From NCBI GenBank assembly GCA_948144175.1, contig CANXME010000897.1:1069001-1133000 (forward strand): 64,000 nt of DNA, in the 5' to 3' direction. This document shows, one piece after another, positions 48,060 through 58,962 of the stretch. Within the stretch, counting starts at the first letter, position 1. Each line of letters opens with the position of its first letter. The notes beneath the pieces were generated by a model. It was not told the DNA's origin and did not search any database. It worked only from the letters and a program-made list of their open reading frames with translations. Origin of the DNA: Closterium sp. NIES-65 (lineage: Eukaryota > Streptophyta > Zygnematophyceae > Desmidiales > Closteriaceae). The translations under genes and the position numbers were made by a program.

Positions 48060-48985
48060 GGGAAGAGTAGGCTCGGCGACTCAGCGGCTCGGCAACTCGG
48101 CGGCTCGGCGGCTCGGGCGACTCGGGCGGCTCGGCGGCAAGGCGGCTCGGCAGCAACTGCAGCTCAGCAGCTCGGTGACTCGGCGGCTCGGCGGCAGGGC
48201 GGCTCGGCAGCAACTGCAGCTCAGCAACTCAGCGACCCGGCGGCTCGGCGGCAGGGCGGCTCGGCTGCTGGGCGGCTCGGGTGCAGGGCGGCTCGGCGGT
48301 GGGGCGGCTCGGCTGCTGCAGGTGAGCGGCTCGGCTGCTGCAGTGGGAGATGAAGGAGGAGGAGAAGCAGGGGAGGCCACACACCTGCCACCCCTCTGCT
48401 GGCCTCTCAGGTCGCCTCGACAGGCGACGGGAAAAGGGGGGGGGTGGGTGGTGGGGGGGGCCGGTAGGTGCAGCGGCGGGGCCAGCAGGTGCAGTTGCGG
48501 GGCCGGTAGAAGGGGACGGCAGGAGCCGTCAGGAGGGGACGGCGGGGCCGTCACGAAGGGACGGCGGGGCCGTCAGGAGGTGACCGGGCCGCGACGGGGG
48601 CAGGCGGCGGGGCCGCGTAAGGGCCTGGGCGGGGCCGCGACAGAGCCGTCGGCGGGGCCGCGTGAAAGCCGGGGCGGGGCCGCGTAGAAGCCGGGGCGGG
48701 GCCGCGCGAGAGCAGGCGGCGGGGCCGCGAAGGAGCCGGGGCGGGGCCGCGTGAGAGCAGGCGGCGGAGCCGCGTAAGGGCCTGGGCGGGGCCGCGACAA
48801 AGCCGTCGGCGGGGCCGCGTGAAAGCCGGGGCGGGGCCGCGTAGAAGCCGTGGCGGGGCCGCGCGAGAGCAGGCGGCGGGGCCGCGAAGGAGCCGGGGCG
48901 GGGCCGCAGGGGAGCAGGCGGCGGGGCCGCGACAGAGAGGGCGGCGGGGCCGCGTCAGTGAAGGCGGCGGGGCCGCAGGGGAAAT
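48060..48985 (-). repeat. Minisatellite 5' leader of element C
   Basis: Units built on GGCGGCTCGGCGGCA (48060-48330) and, nearer the LTR, GCCGGGGCGGGGCCGCG (48560-48985), the latter with a duplicated block near 48600-48760 and 48770-48910. Long open frames here are shadows. Confidence 0.8.
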
Positions 48986-48986
48986 G

Positions 48987-49070
48987 GCGACCCGAGGGGT
49001 CGCTAAAAAAAAGATCGCGCCTCGGGGGGCGCTTCGGTGGGCCCAAGAAAAAACGGTCCGTAGAAGGACC
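48987..49070 (-). promoter_or_regulatory. Hairpins next to the primer site of element C
   Basis: The first stem, GCGACCC/GGGTCGC, is identical to A and B. The second is altered (TCGCGCC...GGGGCGC) and the third is GGTCC-GTAGAA-GGACC, with changed loop but intact stem. Confidence 0.5.
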
Positions 49071-49082
49071 CGCTCTATACCA

Positions 49083-49214
49083 TGTGAGAATAAGCGAACA
49101 GGAATGAATGAACTAGCAGTGAAATGAGTACAAGTAGGAAACCCTAGAATTGTGTACCCCCTATAGGCTAACCCACTGTAGCCTACACAAGCAGAACATA
49201 TCTAATGTTTGACA
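49083..49214 (-). repeat. 5' LTR of element C
   Basis: 132 bp, matching 42357-42488 at all but one position. Confidence 0.93.
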
Positions 49215-49570
49215 CAGGCCCCGCAGTTTGGACCTCTTGAAATCTTATACTCTACTATATAATCGAACTAAAATTTTTGTAGAATCCATCTAAGCTTGCA
49301 AACTTGGGATTTGCGCAAAATGCACTGCACTCTTATTGATTTTGAAGTATTTGTATAGGTTTCCCCATGTAAAAAAAAAAGGTAGGGACTATACCGACGT
49401 CGATAAACCATATTGAACGTACTTGATTTCTTCATTTTTTTTTAACATACTTTTCTTCCACTAGGTTGGGCAAACCGGCAAGCTATTTGTGAGAAAACGA
49501 AAATTGGCATGTTGAAATAACAATCGATCGTCACGCCAACACCTAGTCCAATTGCTACAACCCCTCGCGC
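49215..49570. other. AT-rich non-coding region
   Basis: Between element C and the gypsy relic. Low GC, with A and T runs; no gene recognised. Confidence 0.5.
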
Positions 49571-49707
49571 CATTCAAACAACAATGGTACCATGTGACAT
49601 TTACCGTAGGGCTACGACCTGGCCCAGTGGCAACGATGTCATTCAAACGACAATGGTACCATGTGACTTTTACCGTAGGGCTACGACCTGGCCCAGCGAC
49701 AACGACT
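49571..49707. repeat. 69-bp tandem duplication in the gypsy relic
   Basis: Two copies beginning CATTCAAAC at 49571 and 49640 share CAATGGTACCATGTGAC and ACCGTAGGGCTACGACCTGG, with few differences. Confidence 0.9.
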
Positions 49708-49866
49708 AAGTATTGATCTTGATTGACCGATTAACGAAAACGGTGCATTTTGCACTACACCGCACAATAATCGCCGCTGAAGATAACACAAATATACACA
49801 TATATATTCATCTCGACCATTTTTCAGCTACACAAAATACATTTGGCGACCAACAACGGTAGAGAG
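49571..49866 (+). pseudogene. Decayed Ty3/gypsy integrase fragment with internal duplication
   Basis: From 49710 one frame reads VLILIDRLTKTVHFALHRT then IIAAEDN, clearly the integrase core that in element G reads VVVDRLTKMAHF...ITAEET. It ends at a TAG near 49864. Just upstream a 69-bp unit is duplicated (49571-49707); one copy reads VTFTVGLRPGPVATM, resembling the MDFVTGLPxGPxGND stretch before the core. Frameshifts and stops are many. It is older than, and on the opposite strand from, element G. Confidence 0.7.
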
Positions 49867-49906
49867 CCGAAGTTCACGTAAAAAGTCCGGCAAGATACGT
49901 GGGTAC

Positions 49907-51066
49907 TGTGAAAGAATGAGGAATGAATGAACTAGCAAGCAGGTGGGTACAAGTAGAAAAACCTAGAAATGTTGTACCCCATATAGTCTACCCCATTACA
50001 GCCTATACAGATTATAGCATATAAGTTTGACACACCCCCATAGGCAAAGTGGGGGAGAACAAGAGGTCACAAGACCAGTCAAGCAAAGCAAAGCAAGCTC
50101 AGGGTGGATCACAACGTCACCACCCGATCCGAGCACAAGAGCAAGGCCAAAAGGCCAGTTCACATGCAAGATCATACATATAGGTAAACAGGCAAGTGCA
50201 GGTATAGAAAGATCACAGTACAAGCAAGGTCAAGAAGTGAGCAAGTGAAGCCAAATAGGCACAAGACCTAGCATCGTACAGAAGCGCTGATGATCACAAT
50301 GCCAGATATCAGCGGTCTTGGCCTCAGAGGCCACGTAAGCAAGGCGCAGCTGACCACGCTGCTGCAGCTCATGAGCAAGGAAGTAGCGAAGAGCAACGTG
50401 CTTTGTTCTGTGCTCCAGTATGTGCTCCCGACACAAGGCTGGCATGGCCTTGTTGTCTACGTACAGAACTGGAGGAGAACGAGGCGCCTCTCCTAGGTCA
50501 GTCAGCAGGTAGGTGAGCCAGCGAAGCTCCTGTGCAGCCATGGCCCCCGCGTAGATCTTAGCCTCACAGCTGGAGCCGAGAACATAAGACAAGCAGGTAG
50601 ACTGCCACAAGATAGAGCCGGAACCAAGGCTGAAGGTTTAACCCTGTGACGAGCGCTGCGTAGCCTGGTCATCAGCCCAAGAAGCGTCTGTGTGACCTGT
50701 GAGAACCACTCGACGTCGCCCTCCAAGCACTAGCCCTATGCCCGACGTACTGCACAAGTAGCGCAACACCCTCTTCGCTACAGCCATGTGCTCTGGCCGG
50801 TGTCTCTCAGGAGCAACATAGCGTGCCAAGATGCTAAGAGGGTATGCAAAGTCAGGTCGTGTGCAGGTCATCAGGTACATGAGGCAGCCAACAAGCTCTG
50901 GGTACGGGCCAGTCGGCTCTACGGACTCATCCGAAGGCAGAGCTGAGAGCGAGTGGCGAGTAGACAGAGGAGTGGCCTGAGGCGAGGAGTACGTGAAGTC
51001 GAAGCGTTGAAGGACCTGCTGCACCATGTGTGACCGAGTCAGGGTAATGGTGCGCTGTGCTCTGTG
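49907..51066 (-). mobile_element. Element D1: truncated copia element (3' LTR, RNase H, end of RT)
   Basis: A 126-bp 3' LTR (49907-50032) and the polypurine hairpin are followed on the - strand by RNase H and the last part of reverse transcriptase. Similarity stops at about 51066, seven bases before the LTR of D2. The LTR is most like that of element E (63700-63827). The 5' two thirds are missing. Confidence 0.88.
50230..51066 (-). pseudogene. Copia RT C-terminus and RNase H of D1
   Basis: Reads MVQQVLQRFDFTYSSPQATP through RNase H (HTDASWADD, SCEAKIYAG, YVDNKAMPAL) with an in-frame TAA at 50638-50640. Several substitutions and a short deletion near the C-terminus set it apart from A, B and C. 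Confidence 0.88.
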
Positions 51067-51072
51067 TAATAA

Positions 51073-51199
51073 TGTTATGATTGTCTAGCCTGCAGTGGGG
51101 TACTCAATAGTGAGTACAGCCGAACTTAGGGTTTCCGATATGTACTCAACTGCTTGCTAGTGAACTCCTCACTCTCTTCTTCATTCTCGTTATTTCACA
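51073..51199 (+). repeat. 5' LTR of element D2
   Basis: Starts TGTTATGATTGTCTAGCCTG and ends TTATTTCACA. In reverse orientation it resembles the N LTRs (shared GTCTAGCCTGCAGTGGGGTA). Confidence 0.85.
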
Positions 51200-51299
51200 T
51201 GCTATCAGAGCATCTACGCTCCTGGCATGTGTGCCCACCTAAGTGCTTCCGCTGCTACTCTGTGTTCGGCACGCCCCGTGGCGTGCCCCTCGCGCTACT

Positions 51300-51840
51300 C
51301 TTAGTAGCCCTGTTGCCGCCCTTCCAGGCCCCTCGCGGCCCCTTTGCGGCCCCGTTGCCGCCCTTCCAGGCCCCTCGCGACCCCGTTGCTGCCCTTCCAG
51401 GCCCCTCGCGGCCCCTTTGCGGCCTCGTCGCAGCCCCTTTCGCGGCCCGTCGCCGCCCTTCCAGGCCCCTCGCGGCCCCTTCGCAGCCCTGTCGCTGCCC
51501 CTATGGGCTCTGTCGACGCCGCCAGCGGACCCGTCGCCGACCCTAGCGGCTCCGTCACCGCTCCTATCGGCCCCGTCGCCGCGGCCAGCGGCCCCGTCGC
51601 CGACCCTAGCGGCCCCGTCGCCGCTCCTATCGGCCCCGTTGCCGCCGCCAGCGGCCCCATTGCCGCCGCAAGCGGCCCCGTCGCCGACCCTAGCGGCCCC
51701 GTCGCCGCTCCTATCGGCCCCGTCGCCGCCGCCAGCGGCCCCGTCGTCGCCGCCACTGGCCTCGTCGCCGCCTCCAGCGGCCCCGTCGCCGCCACTTGCG
51801 GCCCCGGCCCCGCCTCCGCCATGCCCCGTTGCCAGCCGCG
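51300..51840 (+). repeat. Minisatellite leader of element D2
   Basis: Head-to-tail units such as GCCCCGTCGCCGCTCCTATC and CCTTCCAGGCCCCTCGCGGC. Pro/Ala-rich open frames on both strands are shadows. Confidence 0.8.
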
Positions 51841-52052
51841 GCGCACCGGGGGCACGTGCACCCCCCCCCCCCCCCCCCCCCCTTTTTCCGTCGCCTATCG
51901 AGGTGACCTGGGGGGGGGGGGGGCGAGCGTCGCCCCTTCTGCCGCCTGTTTTGGCGCCCTGGGAGACCGCACGTTGCCCCGCCCACCCCTAACCTCCCTA
52001 CCCGTCGTCCCGCTCTGCCCTGAGTTAGGGTCTAGGGGTGGGGCCCCGCCCG

Positions 52053-55000
52053 CTTCCGTGGCCAGGGTCACGAGCGTTACTTCCTGTTGGTGGTTGACGA
52101 CTACTCGCGTTACACCACGCTGTTCCCCTTGCGCAGCAAGGGTGACGTCACTGAGGTGTTGATCGACTGGATCCGCGCAGCTCGTCTCCAGCTCAGAGAG
52201 AGTTTTGGCTCGGACTTTCCTGTTTTGCGTCTGCACTCTGAAAGAGGCGGGGAGTTTTCCTCTGCCCGTCTGGGAGCCTTCTGTCGTGCACAGAGAATCC
52301 GCCAGACCTTCACGCTTCCGGCTTCTCCACAGCAAAATGGGATTGCTGAGCGCCGCATTGGCATGGTCATGGACGTCGCTCGTACGTCCATGATCCATGC
52401 GGCTGCCACCCATTTTCTGTGGCCGTTTGCGGTTCAGTACGCAGCGCATTGGCTCAACCTTCAGGCCCGGGTCTCCTTGCCAGAGACCTCCCCCACCTTA
52501 CGGTGGACGGGGAAGGTTGGCGATGCGTCTGCGTTTCGGGTCTGGGGATCTCGGGCGTTTGTCCGCGACTTGTCTTGGGACAAGCTATCCCCCCGTGCTG
52601 TTCCATGCGTCTTCCTTGGCTCCCCCCCTGACTGGCCTGGTTGGCAGTTTTACCACCCCACCTCGCGCCGTGTTCTGTCCTCCCAGGACGTCACCTTTGA
52701 CGAGTCGGTGCCTTACTACCGTCTCTTCCCTTACCGCACTGTGCCCCTCCCCCCGTCGCCGCTCTTCCTTGCGCCAGGTCCTACCCCGGTAGACCCCCTC
52801 CCCCCTCAGGGTCCTACCCCGTCAAGTGTGTCCCAGGTAGACGCAGTCAAGCCGGTCAAAGGAGCTGTCGACTCTGGTGCTGTTAGAGGTGCTGAGCCTG
52901 TGGGTGTCGGGTCTGGAGGTGCTGAGCCTGGGGATGCGGAGCATGGGGGTGCTGAGCCTGGGGGTGCTGAGCCTGGGGGTGCTGAGTCTGGGGGTGCTGA
53001 GCCTGGGGGTGCTGAGCGTGGAGGTGCGGAGCCTGGGGGTGCTGAGTCTGGGGGTGCTGAGTCTGGGGGTGCTGAGCCTGGGGGTGCTGAGCGTGGGGGT
53101 GCGGAGCCTGGGGGTGCTAGGTCTGCTCGTGTGGCCTCTCGCGGTGCTTTGTCGAGGCGGGAGCTACTCTCTCTGCAGGATCTGCGCGAGTGGTTTGCCC
53201 AGCTCGTCTCTGCTGGAGCTGGAGGTACTACTGTTGCTGCTGGTCCTGGAGGTGCTCGTACTGGTGATACTAGAGCTGCTAGGATTGGGGGTGCTGCTGG
53301 GGCTGCTAGAGCTAGTCCTAGTGGAGGTACTGCTGCAGCTGCTGGCGGTACTTGAGCTGACGGTGCTGCTGGAGCTCCTGGAGCTGGAGCTGCTGGGGGT
53401 GTTGGCGCTGGTGGTTCTACTGGCACTGGTGCTTCTGAGGGTGCTGGAGTTTGCGCTGTTGGAGCTAGAGGTGCTGCTGGCGCTGGTGCTGCTGCTGGGG
53501 GTACTGGTGCTGTCCCTGCTGGTTTTGGAGGCACTGCGCGGCCGCGGCCGTACTTCGTTCCGCTCCTTGAGTAGGTTCTTGGTCTCCCGCCCTCTACTGG
53601 TCCTGCTCCTCCCTTACAGTGTCCACAGCCTGTCCAGTCGTGGTCACAGTTACAGCCCGCCTCCCCCCTGCCTGCTCCTTCTCCCTACACTGGTCCTACT
53701 GGAGGTCTTGTTGAGCGTCGTGAGCCTGCGTCTCGTCCTGCGTCGCCTGTTTGTGCTACTCACACTAGTCATCGTGCTCCGCGTCCGCGTCCTCCTGCGG
53801 TCCCAGGCACACACCAGATGGGACTGCGTCCTTCCACTGCTCCTCTGCGTGTCCCGTTGCTGTCTCCTCCAGAGTCCTCTCTTCCTGTTCTTGCTGACCC
53901 GGAGTCTGACTCTCTTCGTGCTCCCAGTCCTACTATCACGCGTCTCCTGGCCACAATTGTTAGTGACCCTTCCTTTGAGTCCACTGCTGCGTCTGCCTTA
54001 GTTGCTCAGCTTGTCGACTCTGCTGCTCGCTGTCGCCTAGACTACGCCGCTAGTCTCGTTGCTGAGTCTGAGTCTGTCTGTCCTCCGTCCGTCGGGGGTG
54101 AGTGTGCTCTTAGCTCGGACGTCCTTGAGGACAGGCAGGAGGAGTTCCAGTGTTTTGATGCTGCTTTGCCTCATCTCGTGTCCACGCTGTTTGCCCCCGA
54201 GGGAGACGCGGATGCACCAGACATCCCGACTCCTCGATCGTACGCTGAGGCGATCGAGGGTCCCTACTCCTCTCAGTGGCAGTCAGCCATGGATGCAGAG
54301 ATGGCTTCCCGGAAGTCCACAGGCACCTACGTGGACGAGGTTCCCCCACCTGGGGCGAACATCGTCACTGGCATGTGGATTTTCAAGGTGAAGCGGCTGC
54401 CGGGTTCTCCGCCTGTCTTCAAGGCGCGTTACATGGCTCGAGGCTTCAGTCAGCGGCAGGGAGTTGACTACTTTCAGACCTTCCCTCCCACCCCGAAGAT
54501 GACCACTCTTTGGGTGCTGCTGCACATAGCCACTCAGCGCGACTACGAGCTTCACTCTCTTGACTTCAGCACAGCTTTCCTGCAGGGCAGCCTGCACGAG
54601 GAGATCTGGCTGCGCCGCCCACCTGGCTTCACTATGTCGTTTCCTCCTGGTACCCAGTGGAGCCTCCGGCGGCCAGTCTACGGTCTCCGCCAGGCGCTCC
54701 GTGAGTGGTACGACACACTGAGGACTACACTTGCGGCTCTTGGGTTTGCTCCTTCTACAGCCGACCCGTCGCTGTTTCTGCGCGCCGACACCTCTTTGCC
54801 GCCGTTCTACATCCTCGTGTACGTCGACGACTTGGTCTTTGCCACTGCTGACACTGCTGGACTCGCCCACGTGAAGTCCGAGCTGCAGAAGAGACACATG
54901 TGCACAGACCTGGGTGAACTGCGCAGCTACCTTGGCTTGCAGATCACCCGGGACAGAGCACAGCACACCATTACCCTGGCTCAGTAACACATGGTGCAGC

Positions 55001-55675
55001 AGGTCCTTCAGCACTTCGACTTCACGTACTCCTCGCCTCAGGCCACTCCTCTGTCTACTCGCCACTCGCTCTCAGCTCTGCCTTTGGATGAGTCTGTAGA
55101 GCCGAGTGGCTCGTACCCAGAGCTTGTTGGCCGCCTCATGTACCTGATGACCTGCACACGACCTAACCTAGCATACCCTTTTAGCATCTGGGCACGCTAT
55201 TATGCTCCTGGGAGACACTGACCAGAGCACATGGCTGGAGCGAAGAGGGTGTTGCGCTACTTGTGCAGTACGTCGGGCATGGGGCTAGTGCTTGGAGGGC
55301 GACGTCTTGTGGTTCTCACCGGTCATGCTGACGCTTCTTGGGCCGATGACCAAGCTACGCAGCGGTCGTCACAGGGTTAGACCTTCAGCCTTGGTTCCGG
55401 CTCTTTTTCGTGGCGGTCTACCCGCTCGTCTTCTGTTCTCGGCTCCAGCTGTGAGGCTGAGATCTACGCGGGGGCCATGGCTGCACAGGAGCTACGCTGG
55501 CTCACCTACCTGCTGACTGTCCTAGGAGAGCCGCCTCGTTCTCCTCCAGTTCTGTACGTAGACAACAAGGCCATGCTGGCCTTGTGTCAGGAGCACAGAC
55601 TGGAGCACAGAACAAAGCACATTGCTCTTCGCTACTTCCTTGCTCGTGAGCTGCAGCAGCGTGGTTTGTTGCGCC
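52053..55675 (+). pseudogene. Copia integrase to RNase H of D2 (several stops)
   Basis: One frame runs throughout but has in-frame stops at 53353-53355, about 53569, 54985-54987, 55219-55221 and 55378-55380. Integrase shows VVDDYSRYT and NGIAERRIGM, but the second acidic motif reads HSERGGEFSS, replacing Asp by Glu. The linker holds one LREW module (LLSLQDLREWFAQ). Reverse transcriptase has YVDDLVFATA; RNase H has HADASWADD and SCEAEIYAG. Coding ends mid-RNase H at ARELQQRGLLRL. Confidence 0.9.
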
Positions 55676-55805
55676 TGTGAAACAAGTGAACAGGAATGAA
55701 ATGACTAAGTCAGAGTTGGGTACAAATACAACCCTAGAAAGGTGTACCCCATATGTGCTACCCCACTATAGCCTACAAACATGCATCAGCTATAATACTC
55801 TGACA
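55676..55805 (-). repeat. 3' LTR of element F
   Basis: 130 bp, nearly the A/B LTR (TGTGAAACAAGTGAACAGGA...CTCTGACA). The polypurine hairpin follows. Confidence 0.9.
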
Positions 55806-56016
55806 CACCCCCATAGGCTAAGTGGGGGAGAACAAGGGGTCACAAGACCAGTCAAGCAAAGCAAAGCAAAGCAAGCTCAGGGTGGATCACAAAGTCACCA
55901 CACAGTCCGAGCACAAGAGCAGGGCCAGAGGCCAGTTCACATGCAGGAGTACAGACATATATATAAAACTAGACAAGCAAGAGCAGGTATATATATATGT
56001 CACAGTACAAGTGAAG

Positions 56017-58962
56017 TCAAGAGGAGAGCAAGTGAGGCAAGACAGGTACAAGACCCAGCAGGGTGCAAAAGCGCTGATGGTCACAAGGCGCGAGTGCCTT
56101 GGTGAACACATCAGCAGTGTTGGCCTCAGAGGCCACGTACGCAAGTCGCAACTGACCACGCTGCTGCAGCTCACGAGCAAGGAAGTAGCGGAGAGCAATG
56201 TGCTTCGTTCTGTGCTCCAAGCGCTGCTCTCGACACAAGGCCAGCATGGCCTTGTTGTCTACGTACAGCACTGGAGGAGAACGAGGCGGCTCTCCAAGGT
56301 CAGTCAGCAGGTAGGTGAGCCAGCGAAGCTCCTGTGCAGCCATGGCCCCGGCGTAGATCTCAGCCTCACAACTGGAGCCGAGAACCGAAGACGAGCGAGT
56401 AGACCGCCACGAGACAGAGCCGAAACCAAGGCTGAAGGTGTAACCCTGTTACGACCGCTGCGTAGCCTGGTCGTCAGCCCAAGAAGCGTCCGCGTGGCCG
56501 GTAAGGACCACTGGACTCCGCCCTCCAAGCACTAGCCCCATGCCCGACGTACTGCACAGGTAGCGCAATACCCTCTTCGCTGCAGCCATGTGCTCCGGTC
56601 TGTGTCTCCCAGGAGCAACATAGCGTGCAAGAATGCTCAGAGGGTATGCAAGGTCAGGTCGTGTGCAGGTCATCAGGTACATGAGGCAGCCAACAAGCTC
56701 TGCATACGGACCACTCGACTCTACGGACTCATCCGAAGGCAGAGCTGAGAATGAGTGGCGAGTAGGCAGAGGAGTGGCCTGAGGCGAGGAGTAAGTGAAG
56801 CCGAAGCGCTGAAGGACCTGCTGCACCATGTGTGACTGAGTCAAGGTAATGGTGCGGCGTGCTCTGTCCCGAGTGATCTGCAAGCCAAGGTAGCTGCGCA
56901 GTTCACCCAGGTCTGTGCACGTGTGTCTCTTCAGCAACTCGAACTTCACGTAGGCGAGTCCAGCAGTGTCCGAAGTGGCAAAGACCAAGTCGTCGACGTA
57001 CACGAGGATGTAGAACAGCGGCAGGGAAGTGTCGGTGCGAAGAAACAGCGACGGGTCAGCAGTAGAAGGAGCAAACCCAAGAGCCGCAAGCATAGTCCTC
57101 AGTGTGTCTTGCCACTCACGCGGTGCCTGGCGGAGACCGTAGACTGGCCGTCGGAGGCTCCACTGGGTGCCAGGAGGGAAAGTCCCAGTGAAGCCAGGTG
57201 GACGGCGAAGCCAGATCTCCTCGTGCAGGCTACCCTGCAAGAACGCAGTGCTGAAGTCGAGAGAGTGAAGCTCGTAGTCGCGCTGAGCGGCTATGTGCAG
57301 CAGCACCCGAAGAGTAGTCATCTTCGGGGTGGGAGAGAAGGTCTGAAAGTAGTCAACTCCCTGCCGCTGTCTGAAGCCACGAGCAACGTACCGTGCCTTG
57401 AAGACAGGTGGAGAGCCCGGCGGCCGCTTCACCCTGAAGATCCACATGCCACTGACGATGTTCGCCCCAGGAGGGGGAACCGCGTCAACGTAGGTGCCTG
57501 TGGACTTCCAGGAAGCCATCTCTGCATCCATAGCTGCCTGCCACTGAGAGGAGTAGGGACCCTCTACGGCCTCCGCGTAAGAACGCGGAGTCGGGATGTC
57601 TAGTGCATCCGGGTCTCCCTCAGGGGCAAGCAGTACAGACGCGAGATGAGGTGAAGCAGCCGCTAGACACTGTAACTCCTCCTGCCTGTCCTCTAGGACG
57701 TCCGTGCCAAGAGCACACTCACCCACGACGGACGGAGGACAGACAGACGTAGACTCAGCAACAAGACTAGCAGCGTAGTCGAGACGACAGCGAGCAGCAA
57801 AGTCGACGAGCTCAGCGACTAGAGCAGACGCAGCAGTGGACTCAAAAGAGGGGTCAGTGACGACAGTAGCAAGCAGACGCGTGACAGTAGGACTGGCAGC
57901 ACGAAGAGAGTCCGACTCAGGGTCGGCAAGCGCAGGAAGAGAGGACTCAGGAGGAGAAGGCAAAGGGGCACGCAGAGGAGCAGTGGACGGACGCAAAGAC
58001 ATCCGGTGCGTGCCAGGGACAGGGGGAGGACGCTGACGCGAACTGCGACCACTAGCGCGAGCAGCACGAACAGGCGACGCGGGATGAGACGCAGGCTCAC
58101 GACGCTCAGCAAGACCTCTAGTAGGACCAGTGTAAGGAGAGGGAGCAGGCAGTGGAGAGGAAGGCTCCAGCAGGGACTGCGACTGGACAGGCGGTGGACC
58201 CTCTACTAGAGGAGAAAGACTAAGAACCTGCTGCAGGAGCGGAACGAAGTACGGCCGAGGTCGCGCGGCAGCTCCAGACTCAGCAGGGACAGCACCAGCA
58301 CCCTCAGCGACAGCACCTGCGCCACCCACACCTCCAGCGGCAGGACCAACAGCAGTAGGCTCAGCACCAACGCCCTCAGCAGATCGAGCTCCAAGAGGAC
58401 CCGCAAGTCCAGCAGCTCCGGGACCGGCAGCACCCGCACCCTCGACGGTCGAAGAAGCTCCAGCTCCAGCTCTTGCAGCACCTCCAGACTCAGCAGCACG
58501 CCTCCAGCGGCGAGCGAACCACTCGCGCAGCTCTGTAGAGAGAGGGACTCTCGGCGAGACGCAGCAGCAGGAGCAACCCCAGGCTCAGCAGCTCCAGACG
58601 CAGCACCCCCAGGCTCAGCAGCTCCCAGCTCAGCACCCCCAGGCTCAGCAGCTCCCGACCCAGCACCCCCAGACCCAGCACCTCCAGGCACAGCACCCCC
58701 CGGCTCAGCACCCCCAGGCTCCGCACCCTCCGCAGTAGCACCCTCAGGCCCAGCACCCCCAGCAGTAGCACCCCCAGGCTCAGCACCCCCGCGCACAGCA
58801 CCCCCAGAGTCAGCACCCCCAGGCTCAGCACCCGTAGCAGCACCAGAGTCACCTGTAACCTCGACCGGGTCAACGGCGTCTACCTGGGACACACCTGAGG
58901 GGGCAGGAACCTGAGGGGGGAGGGGGTCTACCGGGGGGGAAACCGGCACAAGGAAGTCCGGG
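56017..58962 (-). pseudogene. Copia linker, RT and RNase H of F
   Basis: A/B-type sequence from PDFLVPV of the linker to the RNase H C-terminus. A one-base deletion near 58535 shifts the frame inside the LREW module, and TAA at 56449-56451 replaces a Ser codon in RNase H (after TQRS). Reverse transcriptase itself (YVDDLVFATS) is open. Confidence 0.9.

Larger units (their letters stand above)
42357..49214 (-). mobile_element. Element C: complete Ty1/copia retrotransposon, divergent subfamily
   Basis: 132-bp LTRs (42357-42488 and 49083-49214) differ at one position and are flanked by CAGGC (42352-42356, 49215-49219), so the insertion is very recent. Pol from protease onward is close to A and B, but the LTRs and the start of gag are different. 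The primer site TGGTATAGAGCGGG is at 49082-49069. Confidence 0.95.
51073..55675 (+). mobile_element. Element D2: internally deleted copia element truncated by element F
   Basis: A 127-bp 5' LTR (51073-51199), a primer site TGCTATCAGAGCATCTACG from 51200 and a GC-rich leader are followed directly by integrase coding at about 52053. Gag, protease and pre-integrase are missing. The right end is cut at 55675 inside RNase H, where the LTR of F starts. Its own 3' LTR is not in the window. Same family as N by LTR and leader. Confidence 0.88.
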
